A stretch of DNA of 52,551 nucleotides from positions 1 through 52,551 of the forward strand of contig CAIKVZ010000081.1 of assembly GCA_903830985.1 (NCBI GenBank). Direction: 5' to 3'. Under the pieces are notes generated by a model. The model had not been told where the DNA came from. It saw only the letters and a list, made by a program, of their open reading frames with translations, and did not search any database. Shown here piece by piece: positions 29,037 to 37,502 of the stretch (the first letter of the stretch is position 1; each line of letters starts with the position of its first letter). The position numbers and the translations under genes were made by a program. Source of the stretch: an uncultured beta proteobacterium (GTDB lineage: Bacteria; Pseudomonadota; Gammaproteobacteria; Burkholderiales; Burkholderiaceae_C).

Positions 29037-29711
29037 TCAACAGGGTCCGGTCCGTGGGACTGCTCCGCCGCGTCGCCCGCGGGCACTGGCCTGGCGCTTC
29101 AGTCCCAGGCCCGCCAGATAGGCCTGGATGGCGGCTTGCGCCACCGCCACCAGGTCAAAGCTCTGTGGCGCAAGCAACCAGGAACTGATCAGGCCGGCCA
29201 CCAGGGCGTGCAGGCCCTGGGCTGCCACGGCCGCGCTCACGGGCAATGGTTGACCCCGACGTTTGGCCGCACCGAGCAGGCTCAGTCGCATGTGCGCCAC
29301 CGTCTCCACTTGCGACTGCAAATGCCGCGCCCGTACCGCCTGCAGTTCGTCGACATACTCGACCATGAGGGTGGCCACTTCGAACACACGCTGCGTTCGC
29401 TCGTCCGTGGCGACCTGGCGCATGACGTCCAACAGCGGGTCGCACAAGGCGTCCAGAGGGTCCTGCCCGGCGTCGGGTTCCATGTGCCGCAACGCCGCCT
29501 CCATGGGCAGGGTGATGCGTTCCATCATGGCGTTGAACAGGTCGGCCTTGTTCTTGAAGTGCCAGTAGATGGCGCCTCTCGTGGCCCCTGCAGCCTGCGC
29601 GATGTCCTGCAAGCTGGTGTGGGAAACCCCTTTTTGCGCAAACACGCGCTCCGCCGCGTCCAGCAACTGGTGGCGGGTGGCGAGGGCGTCTTCCTTGGTG
29701 CGGCGGGCCAT
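29037..29711 (-). CDS. TetR/AcrR-family repressor of the adjacent RND efflux operon
   Basis: This 224-residue regulator has an N-terminal helix-turn-helix (TSLQDIAQAAGATRGAIYWHF) and an AcrR/TtgR-type C-terminal ligand domain (MAATS class). The start MARRTKEDALATR is typical of AcrR-like proteins. It is divergent from the efflux operon with an inverted repeat between them, so it very likely represses that operon and releases on binding a toxic compound. The extra ~15 residues at the C-terminus are basic and poorly conserved. Confidence 0.9.
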   Translation of the reverse strand: MARRTKEDALATRHQLLDAAERVFAQKGVSHTSLQDIAQAAGATRGAIYWHFKNKADLFNAMMERITLPMEAALRHMEPDAGQDPLDALCDPLLDVMRQVATDERTQRVFEVATLMVEYVDELQAVRARHLQSQVETVAHMRLSLLGAAKRRGQPLPVSAAVAAQGLHALVAGLISSWLLAPQSFDLVAVAQAAIQAYLAGLGLKRQASARGRRGGAVPRTGPC

Positions 29712-29756
29712 GAATCCGATTCGGTGATCAAAAAAGGGTTTATGCAGACAGTTCAA

Positions 29757-29780
29757 TATACATCCATTCTTGTATGTATA
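29757..29780. promoter_or_regulatory. AcrR/TtgR-like operator between the repressor and efflux genes
   Basis: TATACAT (29757-29763) and ATGTATA (29774-29780) form a 24-bp inverted repeat similar in size and arm sequence to the E. coli AcrR operator (arms TACATACATT/ATGTATGTA). A possible -10 (TATACT, 29777-29782) for the efflux operon overlaps the right arm, which would allow direct repression. Confidence 0.7.
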
Positions 29781-29849
29781 CTCAAAAAGCCGATTATTCA
29801 ATGCCAAGCGGCAGCCTGTGCTTGGCTGTCCTTTCCCTGGAACCACACC

Positions 29850-31124
29850 ATGCGCAGTCCGACTGTCTTTCCTCTTCGTTCTTCCATGCGTCTGTCGTTG
29901 TGTCTGCGGCTCAGCGCCATCGGTCTGTGCGCCGCGCTCGTGGCCTGCGGACAGGGCAGCGCGCCGCCTGCCGCCGGTGCTGGAGTGCCGCCCCCGGCGG
30001 AAGTCGGTGTCGTCACCGTGGCGCCAGGCGTGTTGGGTCTGATCACTGAATTGCCGGGCCGGCTCGAGGCTTCGCGCGTGGCCCAGGTGCGGGCCCGCGC
30101 GGCCGGCATCCTGCAAAAGCGTCTGTTCACCGAGGGCAGCCAGGTCAAGGCCGGACAGGCGTTGTTCGAAATCGACGCCGCGCCCTACCAGGCGGCCTTC
30201 GACAGCGCGCGCGCCAATGTGGCCAAGGCAGAAGCCAATCTGATGCAGGCCAGCGCCCTGGCGGATCGCTACAAACCCCTGGCCGAGGCCAAGGCCATCA
30301 GCCAACAGGAGTACGTGAGCGCCCAGGCGGCGCAGAAGCAGGCGCAGGCCGATGTGGCCGTGGCCAGCGCGGCCGCGCAGACGGCGCGCCTCAATCTGGG
30401 CTACGCCAGCGTCACCGCGCCGATTGCCGGGCGCATCGGGCGCGAACTGGCCACCGTCGGCGCGCTGGTGGGGCAGGGCGAGGCCACGCCGCTGGCGCTG
30501 ATCCAGCAGACCGATCCGATGTACGTCAACTTCACGCAGAGCGCGGCCGAGGTCATGGCGCTGCGCCGTGCGCTCGAAGCCGGCCAGCTCCAGCGCGCCC
30601 CCGGCGAGCTGGCGGCCAAGGTGCGCCTGCTGCTGGAGGACGGCAGCGAGTACCCGCGCGCGGGACGGCTGCTGTTCTCCGACCTGACGGTGGACGCCAG
30701 CACGGGCCAGATCACGCTGCGCGCCGAGGTGCCGAATCCGGGCGGCGTGCTGCTGCCCGGCCTGTACGTGCGTGTGCGCCTGGAGCAGGCGCAGGCGGGC
30801 AGCGCCATCACGCTGCCGCAGCAGGCCGTGACGCGTTCCGCGCAAGGCGACAGCGTGCTGGTGGTCGGTGCCGATGGCAAGGTCGCACCGCGACCCGTCA
30901 AGATCGGCGGTCAGCAGGGCGGCAAGTGGGTGATCCTGGACGGACTGAAACAGGGCGAGCAGGTCATGGTCGACGGCTTCCAGAAGCTGCGCGGCGACGC
31001 CCCGGTCAAGGCTGTGCCTTGGGTCGCTGGCGGCAAGCCGCCAAGCCCGGCCGCTTCGGCTGCTTCCGCGCCAGCGGCCAGTGCCTCGGCCCCTGCCGCT
31101 GCGGCATCCGGCGCAACGCGCTAA
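29850..31124 (+). CDS. RND efflux periplasmic adaptor lipoprotein (AcrA/MexA type)
   Basis: This 424-residue membrane fusion protein has a lipoprotein signal (lipobox LVAC) and the order barrel-sandwich hybrid, alpha hairpin, beta-barrel. Features are ITELPGRLEASRVAQVRARA, an Ala-rich hairpin near residues 120-190 and GYASVTAPIAGRIG. The Ala/Pro/Ser-rich tail (about the last 30 residues) is low complexity. It joins the permease to the outer-membrane channel. ATG 29886 is an alternative start closer to the lipobox. Confidence 0.93.
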   Translation: MRSPTVFPLRSSMRLSLCLRLSAIGLCAALVACGQGSAPPAAGAGVPPPAEVGVVTVAPGVLGLITELPGRLEASRVAQVRARAAGILQKRLFTEGSQVKAGQALFEIDAAPYQAAFDSARANVAKAEANLMQASALADRYKPLAEAKAISQQEYVSAQAAQKQAQADVAVASAAAQTARLNLGYASVTAPIAGRIGRELATVGALVGQGEATPLALIQQTDPMYVNFTQSAAEVMALRRALEAGQLQRAPGELAAKVRLLLEDGSEYPRAGRLLFSDLTVDASTGQITLRAEVPNPGGVLLPGLYVRVRLEQAQAGSAITLPQQAVTRSAQGDSVLVVGADGKVAPRPVKIGGQQGGKWVILDGLKQGEQVMVDGFQKLRGDAPVKAVPWVAGGKPPSPAASAASAPAASASAPAAAASGATR

Positions 31125-31136
31125 GGAGCCTAGACA

Positions 31137-34100
31137 ATGGCGAAATTTTTCATCGAACGCCCCATCTTTGCCTGGGTGCTGGCGCTGTTCATCATGGTGC
31201 TGGGCGGCGTCGCCATCACCCAGTTGCCGGTGGCCCAATACCCGCCGGTGGCGCCGCCATCGATCGTGATCTCGGCGGCCTACCCTGGCGCCTCGGCCAA
31301 GACCCTGGAAGACAGCGTGCTGGCGGTGATCGAGCGCGAGATGAACGGCTCGCCGGGACTGATCTACATGGAGTCGGTGGCGCAGGCCGACGGCTCGGGC
31401 AACATCACCCTGAGCTTTCAGCCCGGCTCCAACGCCGATCTGGCGCAGGTCGACGTGCAGAACCGCCTGTCGCGTGCCACGCCGCGCCTGCCAGCGGTGG
31501 TGACGCAGCAGGGTGTGCGCGTCGACAAGGCTCGCTCCAATTTTCTGCTGTTTACCACGCTGTCGTCGGACGACCCGGCCTGGGACCCGGTGGCGCTGGG
31601 TGACTACGCTTCGCGCAATGTGCTGCCGGAGCTGCAGCGCGTCCCCGGCGTGGGCCAGGCACAGCTCTTTGGCACGGAGCGCGCCATGCGCGTCTGGATC
31701 GATCCGGCCAAGCTCTTGGCCTACAAGCTGTCGGCGGCCGACGTGAGCCGGGCCATCCAGGCGCAGAACGTACAGGTCTCGGCCGGCGAAATCGGCGCCC
31801 TGCCGCATATTGCAGGGCAGTCGATCGCGGCCACGGTGGTGGTGAACGGCCAGCTGTCCGACGTGGAGCAGTTTGGCAAGGTGCTGCTGCGCGCCAACGC
31901 CGACGGTTCTGCCGTGCGCCTGAAAGACGTGGCACGCATCGAGCTCGGCGCCCAGTCCTATGGCACCTCGGCGCGGCTCAATGGCCAGCCCTCCACCGGC
32001 ATCGGCGTTCAGCTGTCGCCCACCGGCAATGCACTGGCCACGGCCCGCGCGATACGCGCCAAGATGCACGACCTGGAGTCCTACTTCCCGCACGGCATGA
32101 AGTGGGAAATCCCCTACGACAGTTCGCGTTTTGTCGACATCTCCATCCGCCAGGTGGCCGAGACCCTGGTCGAGGCCGTGATCCTGGTGTTTCTGGTGAT
32201 GTATTTGTTCCTGCAGAATTTCCGCTACACCATCATCCCGACCATCGTGGTGCCGGTGGCGCTGCTGGGCACCTTTGCCACGTTGCTGGCCCTGGGCTTT
32301 TCCATCAATGTGCTGACCATGTTCGGCATGGTGCTGGTGATCGGCATCGTGGTGGACGACGCCATCGTGGTGGTGGAGAACGTCGAGCGCATCATGAGCG
32401 AGGAGGGCCTGCCGCCACTGGAGGCCACGCGCAAGGCCATGGGTCAGATCTCCGGCGCCATTGTCGGCGTCACCGTGGTGCTGATCTCGGTGTTCGTGCC
32501 GCTGGCCTTTTTCAGCGGCTCGGTGGGCAACATCTACCGCCAGTTTGCCGCCGTGATGGGCGCGTCGATCGCCTTCTCGGCCTTTCTCGCGCTCTCGCTC
32601 ACGCCCGCGCTGTGCGCCACCCTGCTCAAGCCGGTGCAGGCCGGACACCACCATGCCAAGACCGGTTTTTTCGGCTGGTTCAACCGGGGTTTCAGCCGCA
32701 CGGCCAAGGGCTATGAAGGCGGTGTGGCCAAGCTGCTGCCGCGCGCCGCGCGCTACCTGCTGATCTATGTGGCCATCATTGCCGCAGCGGCCGTGGTCTA
32801 TCTGCGCTTGCCGACCTCCTTCCTGCCGAACGAGGACCAGGGAACACTGCTGGTGAACGTACAGCTGCCGCCGGGTGCAACGCAGGAGCGCACGCGTTCC
32901 GTGATGCAGCAGGTCGAAGGCTTCATGCTGAAACAGCCCGAGGTGCAGAGCATGGTCGGCGTGCTCGGTTTCAGCTTCTCCGGACAGGGGCAGAACGCCG
33001 CCCTGGCCTTCGTCACGCTCAAGGACTGGAAGGAGCGCACCGCGCCCGGCAGCTCGGCCCAGGCCGTGGCGGGCCGCGCCTTTGGCGCGCTCATGGGCGT
33101 GCGCGATGCCTTCATCTTCCCCTTGAGTCCACCGGCGATCTCGGAGCTGGGAACGTCGACCGGCTTCACCTTCCGCCTGCAGGACCGGGCCGGCCTCGGC
33201 CACGATGCCCTGCTGGCGGCGCGCAACCAGTTGCTGGGCATGGCTGCGCAAAGCAAAATCATCACCCAGGTGCGCCCCGACGGCATCGAGGACGCGCCGC
33301 AGTTGCAGCTCGACATAGACCGCGACAAGGCCAGCGCCCTGGGCGTGGGCTACGACGCGATCAACACGGTGATCGCCACGGCGCTGGGCTCGGCCTACGT
33401 GAACGACTTCCCGAACGCCGGACGGCTGCAACGCGTCGTGGTGCAGTCCGACGCGCCCTCGCGCATGCAGCCCGAAGACCTGCTCAGGCTCAGCGTGCTC
33501 AACGCCCAGGGGCAGTCGGTGCAACTCTCGGCTTTTGCCAGCACGCACTGGATCACCGGCGCCATGCAGACCGTGCGCTACAACGGCTATCCCGCCATGC
33601 GCATCAGCGGCAGCGCCGCTCCCGGCTCCAGTTCGGGCGCGGCCATGGACGAGATGGAGCGGCTCGCGGCCCAACTGCCCCAGGGCTTTGGCTATGAATG
33701 GACCGGCCTGTCGCGCGAAGAGAAGCTGGCCGGCTCGCAGGCCACCACCGTCTACGCCTTCGCCATCCTGGCCGTGTTCCTGAGCCTGGCTGCGCTGTAC
33801 GAATCCTGGACCATTCCGCTGGCGGTGATTCTGGTCGTGCCCCTTGGCGTGCTGGGTGTGCTGCTGGCCACGCTGCTGCGCGGCTACGCCAATGACGTGT
33901 ACTTTCAGGTGGGACTGATCACCATCATCGGCCTGTCGGCGAAGAACGCCATCCTGATCATCGAATTTGCCAAGGACCTGCAGGCCCAGGGCAAGGGCGT
34001 GATCGAATCGGCCCTGGCTGCGGCACACCTGCGCTTTCGCCCCATCGTCATGACATCCCTGGCCTTCACGCTGGGCGTGCTGCCGCTGGCGATTTCGTCT

Positions 34101-34292
34101 GGCGCAGGCTCGGCCGGCCAGCGCGCCATCGGCACCGGCGTCATCGGCGGCATCCTCACCGGCACCACCCTGGCGGTGCTGTTTGTTCCCATCTTCTTTG
34201 TCGTGGTGCGCACCCTGTTCAAGGGCAGCGAGCGGCAGAAAAAGTTCGACGCGGCCCATGGCCACCAACACGGAGACATCCCCCATGACTGA
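31137..34292 (+). CDS. RND multidrug efflux permease (AcrB/MexB, HAE1 type)
   Basis: This 1051-residue inner-membrane proton/drug antiporter has twelve expected membrane segments and two large periplasmic loops. The proton-relay residues D407 and D408 in GIVVDDAIVVVENVER and K936 in LSAKNAILIIEFAKDL (equivalent to AcrB K940) are present, so the pump should be active. Length and motifs match hydrophobe/amphiphile efflux-1 proteins. It starts 12 bases after the adaptor gene and overlaps the channel gene by 8 bases (ATGACTGA). Confidence 0.96.
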   Translation: MAKFFIERPIFAWVLALFIMVLGGVAITQLPVAQYPPVAPPSIVISAAYPGASAKTLEDSVLAVIEREMNGSPGLIYMESVAQADGSGNITLSFQPGSNADLAQVDVQNRLSRATPRLPAVVTQQGVRVDKARSNFLLFTTLSSDDPAWDPVALGDYASRNVLPELQRVPGVGQAQLFGTERAMRVWIDPAKLLAYKLSAADVSRAIQAQNVQVSAGEIGALPHIAGQSIAATVVVNGQLSDVEQFGKVLLRANADGSAVRLKDVARIELGAQSYGTSARLNGQPSTGIGVQLSPTGNALATARAIRAKMHDLESYFPHGMKWEIPYDSSRFVDISIRQVAETLVEAVILVFLVMYLFLQNFRYTIIPTIVVPVALLGTFATLLALGFSINVLTMFGMVLVIGIVVDDAIVVVENVERIMSEEGLPPLEATRKAMGQISGAIVGVTVVLISVFVPLAFFSGSVGNIYRQFAAVMGASIAFSAFLALSLTPALCATLLKPVQAGHHHAKTGFFGWFNRGFSRTAKGYEGGVAKLLPRAARYLLIYVAIIAAAAVVYLRLPTSFLPNEDQGTLLVNVQLPPGATQERTRSVMQQVEGFMLKQPEVQSMVGVLGFSFSGQGQNAALAFVTLKDWKERTAPGSSAQAVAGRAFGALMGVRDAFIFPLSPPAISELGTSTGFTFRLQDRAGLGHDALLAARNQLLGMAAQSKIITQVRPDGIEDAPQLQLDIDRDKASALGVGYDAINTVIATALGSAYVNDFPNAGRLQRVVVQSDAPSRMQPEDLLRLSVLNAQGQSVQLSAFASTHWITGAMQTVRYNGYPAMRISGSAAPGSSSGAAMDEMERLAAQLPQGFGYEWTGLSREEKLAGSQATTVYAFAILAVFLSLAALYESWTIPLAVILVVPLGVLGVLLATLLRGYANDVYFQVGLITIIGLSAKNAILIIEFAKDLQAQGKGVIESALAAAHLRFRPIVMTSLAFTLGVLPLAISSGAGSAGQRAIGTGVIGGILTGTTLAVLFVPIFFVVVRTLFKGSERQKKFDAAHGHQHGDIPHD

Positions 34293-35685
34293 GCGGCGCC
34301 TGTTCCCCCTGGCGGCGCTGGCCGCTGCCCTGTGCCTGGGTGGCTGCAGCCTCATGCCCACCTATGAGCGCCCTGCGGCACCCGTGGCCGCGCAGTGGCC
34401 GACGGCGACGCCTGCGGTCACAGGCACGGCCGCAGCCGATCTGGCCTGGCAGGATTTCTTTGCCGACGCCACGCTGCGCCAGCTCATCGCCACCGCGCTG
34501 GCCAACAACCGGGATCTGCGCGTGGCCGTGCTCAACATCGAGCAGGCCCGGGCACAACTCGGCATCCGCCGCGCCGACCAGTTTCCCACCGTGAACGCCC
34601 AGGCCACGGGCTCGCGCACGCCCACGAGTTCGGGCGGCATTGCCAGCGCCTATGCCGCAGGGCTGGCCGTCACGGCCTACGAGATCGACTTTTTCGGTCG
34701 GGTCGCCAGCCTGAAGGAACAGGCCCTGGCCCAGTACCTGGCGACGCAAGAGGGCAGTGCCACGGCGCAGATCAGCCTGATCTCCACCGTGGCGCAAGGA
34801 TGGCTGGGCCTGCTGGCCGACGAGGAGCTGCTGGCCGTGTCGCGCCAGACCCTGGCCACGCGCAGCGACTCGCTGCGCCTGATCCAGCTGCGCTTTGACA
34901 ACGGTGCGTCCTCGGCGCTGGAGTTGCGCCAGGGCGAGTCCCTGATGGAGGGAGCGCGCGTCGCGCTGGCGCAGCAGCAAAGGCAACGTGCGCTGGACGA
35001 GAACGCGCTGGTGCTGCTGCTGGGCCAGGCACTGCCGGCTGAAGCCAGGGCACAACTGGCCACGCAGCGTCTGGCGCAACTGGGCTGGGCTGAATTGCCC
35101 GCCGGTCTGCCTTCGGACCTGCTGACCCGTCGCCCCGACGTGCGACAGGCCGAAAGCTTGCTCATCGCCAGCAATGCCAACATCGGCGCCGCGCGCGCCG
35201 CCTTCTTCCCGCGCATCGCCCTGACCGCCGGTGCGGGCTCCGCCAGCAGCGCCTTGTCGGGCCTGTTCAAGGACGGTTCCTGGGGTTTCACGCTGGCGCC
35301 GCAGCTGGTGCTACCGCTGTTCGACGCGGGCCGTAACCAGGCCGGGTTGGATGCGGCACGGGCCGGGCGCGACATCGCCGTGGCGCAGTACGAGAAAGCC
35401 ATACAGGCGGCCTTTCGGGAGGTGGCCGATGCCCTGGCCGGGCGCGACACCCTGGCCGAGCAATTGCGCGCGCAGCTGGCGCAGACCCAGGCCGAGACCG
35501 GTCGCATGGCGCTCACCGAGCTGCGCTACCAGAACGGCGCGGCCAGCCTGCTGGACCAGCTCGACGCGCAGCGCTCCCTGTTCGCCGCGCAGCAGGCCGT
35601 GGTCCAGACAAGGCTGGCCTATCTGCAAAACCAGGTCCTGCTGTACAAGGCCCTGGGCGGCGGTGCACCGCAATCGGCGCACTGA
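34285..35685 (+). CDS. Outer-membrane efflux channel lipoprotein (OprM/NodT family)
   Basis: This 466-residue protein has a lipoprotein signal (LAALAAALCLGGCSLMP) and two OEP repeats typical of TolC-like trimers (FADATLRQLIATALANNRDLRVA and the equivalent LFDAGRNQAGLDAARAGRDIA). It forms the outer-membrane exit duct for the pump. The ATG overlaps the permease stop by 8 bases, and the longer in-frame extension runs through the permease gene, so it was not used. Confidence 0.94.
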   Translation: MTERRLFPLAALAAALCLGGCSLMPTYERPAAPVAAQWPTATPAVTGTAAADLAWQDFFADATLRQLIATALANNRDLRVAVLNIEQARAQLGIRRADQFPTVNAQATGSRTPTSSGGIASAYAAGLAVTAYEIDFFGRVASLKEQALAQYLATQEGSATAQISLISTVAQGWLGLLADEELLAVSRQTLATRSDSLRLIQLRFDNGASSALELRQGESLMEGARVALAQQQRQRALDENALVLLLGQALPAEARAQLATQRLAQLGWAELPAGLPSDLLTRRPDVRQAESLLIASNANIGAARAAFFPRIALTAGAGSASSALSGLFKDGSWGFTLAPQLVLPLFDAGRNQAGLDAARAGRDIAVAQYEKAIQAAFREVADALAGRDTLAEQLRAQLAQTQAETGRMALTELRYQNGAASLLDQLDAQRSLFAAQQAVVQTRLAYLQNQVLLYKALGGGAPQSAH

Positions 35686-35749
35686 AACGGTTCATCGCTT
35701 TGGTGCGGTGCACAAGGCGGGTGCGCTGGGGCGCTGGCGCCGTTAGCCT

Positions 35750-35970
35750 CGATTGCCGCTGCGCCTCGTTTTTACTTCCCTGAACCCATAAGGAAACGCA
35801 AGCAACCATCGCAATTTCAAGCGGTGGGTGTGGGGCGGGCGGCCGATTTGTGCGCGTTTGGCACCATGAGGACGAACGCCCCACACCCACTGCGCAGCCA
35901 CCCACGACGCTGGGCTGAGAACCGCGAAAGTCATGGATTGCCGCGTCGCTTTGCTCCTCGCAATGACGCT
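35750..35970 (+). repeat. Composite palindromic element, copy 1
   Basis: This non-coding element lies between the efflux channel gene and the nrtA promoter. Its core is a 17-bp stem (35821-35837 with 35877-35893) around a 39-base loop (35838-35876). To the right is a REP-like palindrome (about 35934-35967, ATTGCC...CGCAAT). The left end is degenerate. Short reading frames through it carry the peptide VRPHGAKRAQIG in all copies but are not convincing genes. Confidence 0.88.
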
Positions 35971-36029
35971 TTCGATGGTGTATCTAAGCCGGGGTTTCAT
36001 CTGCGGCCCGGCAAGCACCCAACTCCATC

Positions 36030-36045
36030 TGGCACGCTCTTTGCG
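36030..36045 (+). promoter_or_regulatory. Sigma-54 promoter of the nitrate assimilation operon
   Basis: TGGCACG-CTCT-TTGCG is a near-perfect match to the sigma-54 consensus TGGCACG-N4-TTGCW. The predicted start site is near 36055-36056, only a few bases before the first ANTAR hairpin. It implies NtrC-type control by nitrogen status. No convincing NtrC site was found upstream. Confidence 0.85.
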
Positions 36046-36058
36046 ATAACCCTCACAA

Positions 36059-36106
36059 GACCAACGAAGGTCACACGACAGGCTTCACCCAACGGCGGGT
36101 AAAGCC
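36059..36106 (+). promoter_or_regulatory. ANTAR (NasT) antiterminator, tandem hexaloop hairpins
   Basis: Hairpin P1 pairs GACC (36059-36062) with GGTC (36069-36072) around the six-base loop AACGAA. Hairpin P2 pairs GGCTTCACCC (36081-36090) with GGGTAAAGCC (36097-36106), one mismatch, around the six-base loop AACGGC. Both loops have A at position 1 and G at position 4, the known recognition signature of ANTAR-domain proteins. The linker is eight bases. Binding of NasT should prevent the downstream terminator. Confidence 0.88.
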
Positions 36107-36120
36107 AGTCAACCAGGACA

Positions 36121-36184
36121 AAGGCGTCCCCACCTGTACCCGGCTTTTTACAAGTCAGGCGCAGCGTGAGGACGCCTTTTTTTT
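36121..36184 (+). terminator. Leader terminator controlled by NasT
   Basis: AAGGCGTCC (36121-36129) pairs perfectly with GGACGCCTT (36170-36178) around a 40-base loop that holds a smaller CCTG/CAGG pairing, and the stem is followed by a run of eight T (36177-36184). It lies between the ANTAR hairpins and nrtA, so by default transcription would stop before the operon. Confidence 0.85.
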
Positions 36185-36248
36185 GCTTTTTTTGTGGATC
36201 AGAGCATGCGCAGCGTGCACTGACCCCAACAAATTGGAGGGAACTGCC

Positions 36249-37493
36249 ATGACCAATCTTCTGACATCCAGCCTGAGCCGCCGCGCCGTGCTGCAAGCCG
36301 CCGCCGTCGGCGTGGTGGGCATCAACCCGGCCTTGCGCGCAGCGGTCTACGCGGGCGGCTCCGACGCACCTGAGAAGACCGAGGTGAAGATCGGTTTCAT
36401 CCCGCTGACCGACTGCGCCAGCGTGGTCATGGCCTCGGTGCTGGGCATCGACAAGAAATACGGCGTGAAGATCATCCCGACCAAGGAGGCGAGTTGGGCC
36501 GGTGTGCGCGACAAGCTGGTGACGGGCGAGCTCGACTTCGCCCATGTGCTCTACGGTCTGGTGTACGGCGTGCACCTGGGCGTGTCGGGTCCGAAGAAGG
36601 ACATGGCCGTGCTGATGACGCTGAATCAGAATGGCCAGGCCATCACGCTCTCGAAGAAGCTGGCCGACAAGGGCGCGGTGGACGGTGCCAGCCTGGCCAA
36701 GCTGATGGCGCTGGAGAAGCGCGAATACACCTTCGCCCAGACCTTTCCCACCGGCACGCACGCCATGTGGTTGTACTACTGGATGGCGGCGCACGGCATC
36801 AACCCGATCAAGGACGCCAAGGTCATCACCGTGCCGCCGCCGCAGATGGTGGCGAACATGCGCGTGGGCAACATGGACGGCTACTGCGTGGGCGAGCCCT
36901 GGAACCACCGCGCCATCATCGACGGCATCGGCGTCACGGCCGTCACCACGCAGGACATCTGGAAGGACCATCCCGAGAAGGTCCTGGGCACGACGAGCGA
37001 GTTGGTGAAGAAGTACCCGAACACCGCGCGCGCCGTCACCGCCGCCATCATCGAGGCCGGCCAGTGGATAGACGCCAGCCTGGGCAACAAGAACAAGATG
37101 GCCGAAACCATCGCCGAGAAATCCTATGTGAACACCAGCGTGGACGCCATCAACCAGCGCATCCTGGGCCGCTACCAGAACGGCATGGGCAAGACCTGGG
37201 ACGACGCGAATCACATGAAGTTCTTCAACGAAGGCCTGGTGACCTTCCCCTATTTGTCGGACGGCATGTGGTTCCTGACGCAACAAAAGCGCTGGGGCCT
37301 GCTCAAGGACCACCCCGACTACCTGGCCGTGGCCAAGCAGATCAACCAGATCGACATCTACAAACAGGCCGCCACCGCCGCCAAGGCACCGATCCCCAAG
37401 GACGCGATGCGCAGCAGCAAGCTGATCGACGGCGTGGTCTGGGACGGACGGGACCCGAAGAAGTACGCCGATAACTTCAAAATTCATGCATAG
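36249..37493 (+). CDS. nrtA: Nitrate ABC transporter substrate-binding protein (NrtA family)
   Basis: This 414-residue protein begins with a twin-arginine-type signal (SRRAVLQAAAVGVVG), then the CmpA/NrtA fold (KIGFIPLTDCASVVMAS, GYCVGEPWNHRAI). It captures nitrate or nitrite in the periplasm for NrtB/NrtD. GGAGGGA at 36237-36243 sets the start. NasS, the cytoplasmic nitrate sensor that partners NasT, belongs to the same family but lacks a signal peptide, so this protein is more likely the transporter component. Confidence 0.93.
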   Translation: MTNLLTSSLSRRAVLQAAAVGVVGINPALRAAVYAGGSDAPEKTEVKIGFIPLTDCASVVMASVLGIDKKYGVKIIPTKEASWAGVRDKLVTGELDFAHVLYGLVYGVHLGVSGPKKDMAVLMTLNQNGQAITLSKKLADKGAVDGASLAKLMALEKREYTFAQTFPTGTHAMWLYYWMAAHGINPIKDAKVITVPPPQMVANMRVGNMDGYCVGEPWNHRAIIDGIGVTAVTTQDIWKDHPEKVLGTTSELVKKYPNTARAVTAAIIEAGQWIDASLGNKNKMAETIAEKSYVNTSVDAINQRILGRYQNGMGKTWDDANHMKFFNEGLVTFPYLSDGMWFLTQQKRWGLLKDHPDYLAVAKQINQIDIYKQAATAAKAPIPKDAMRSSKLIDGVVWDGRDPKKYADNFKIHA

Positions 37494-37502
37494 GGGAACG
37501 AC

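Noticed and set aside
29037..34361. Minus-strand open frame of 1774 codons
   Set aside because: Only the last 224 codons (TetR) are real. The rest is antisense to the efflux operon and has shadow composition.
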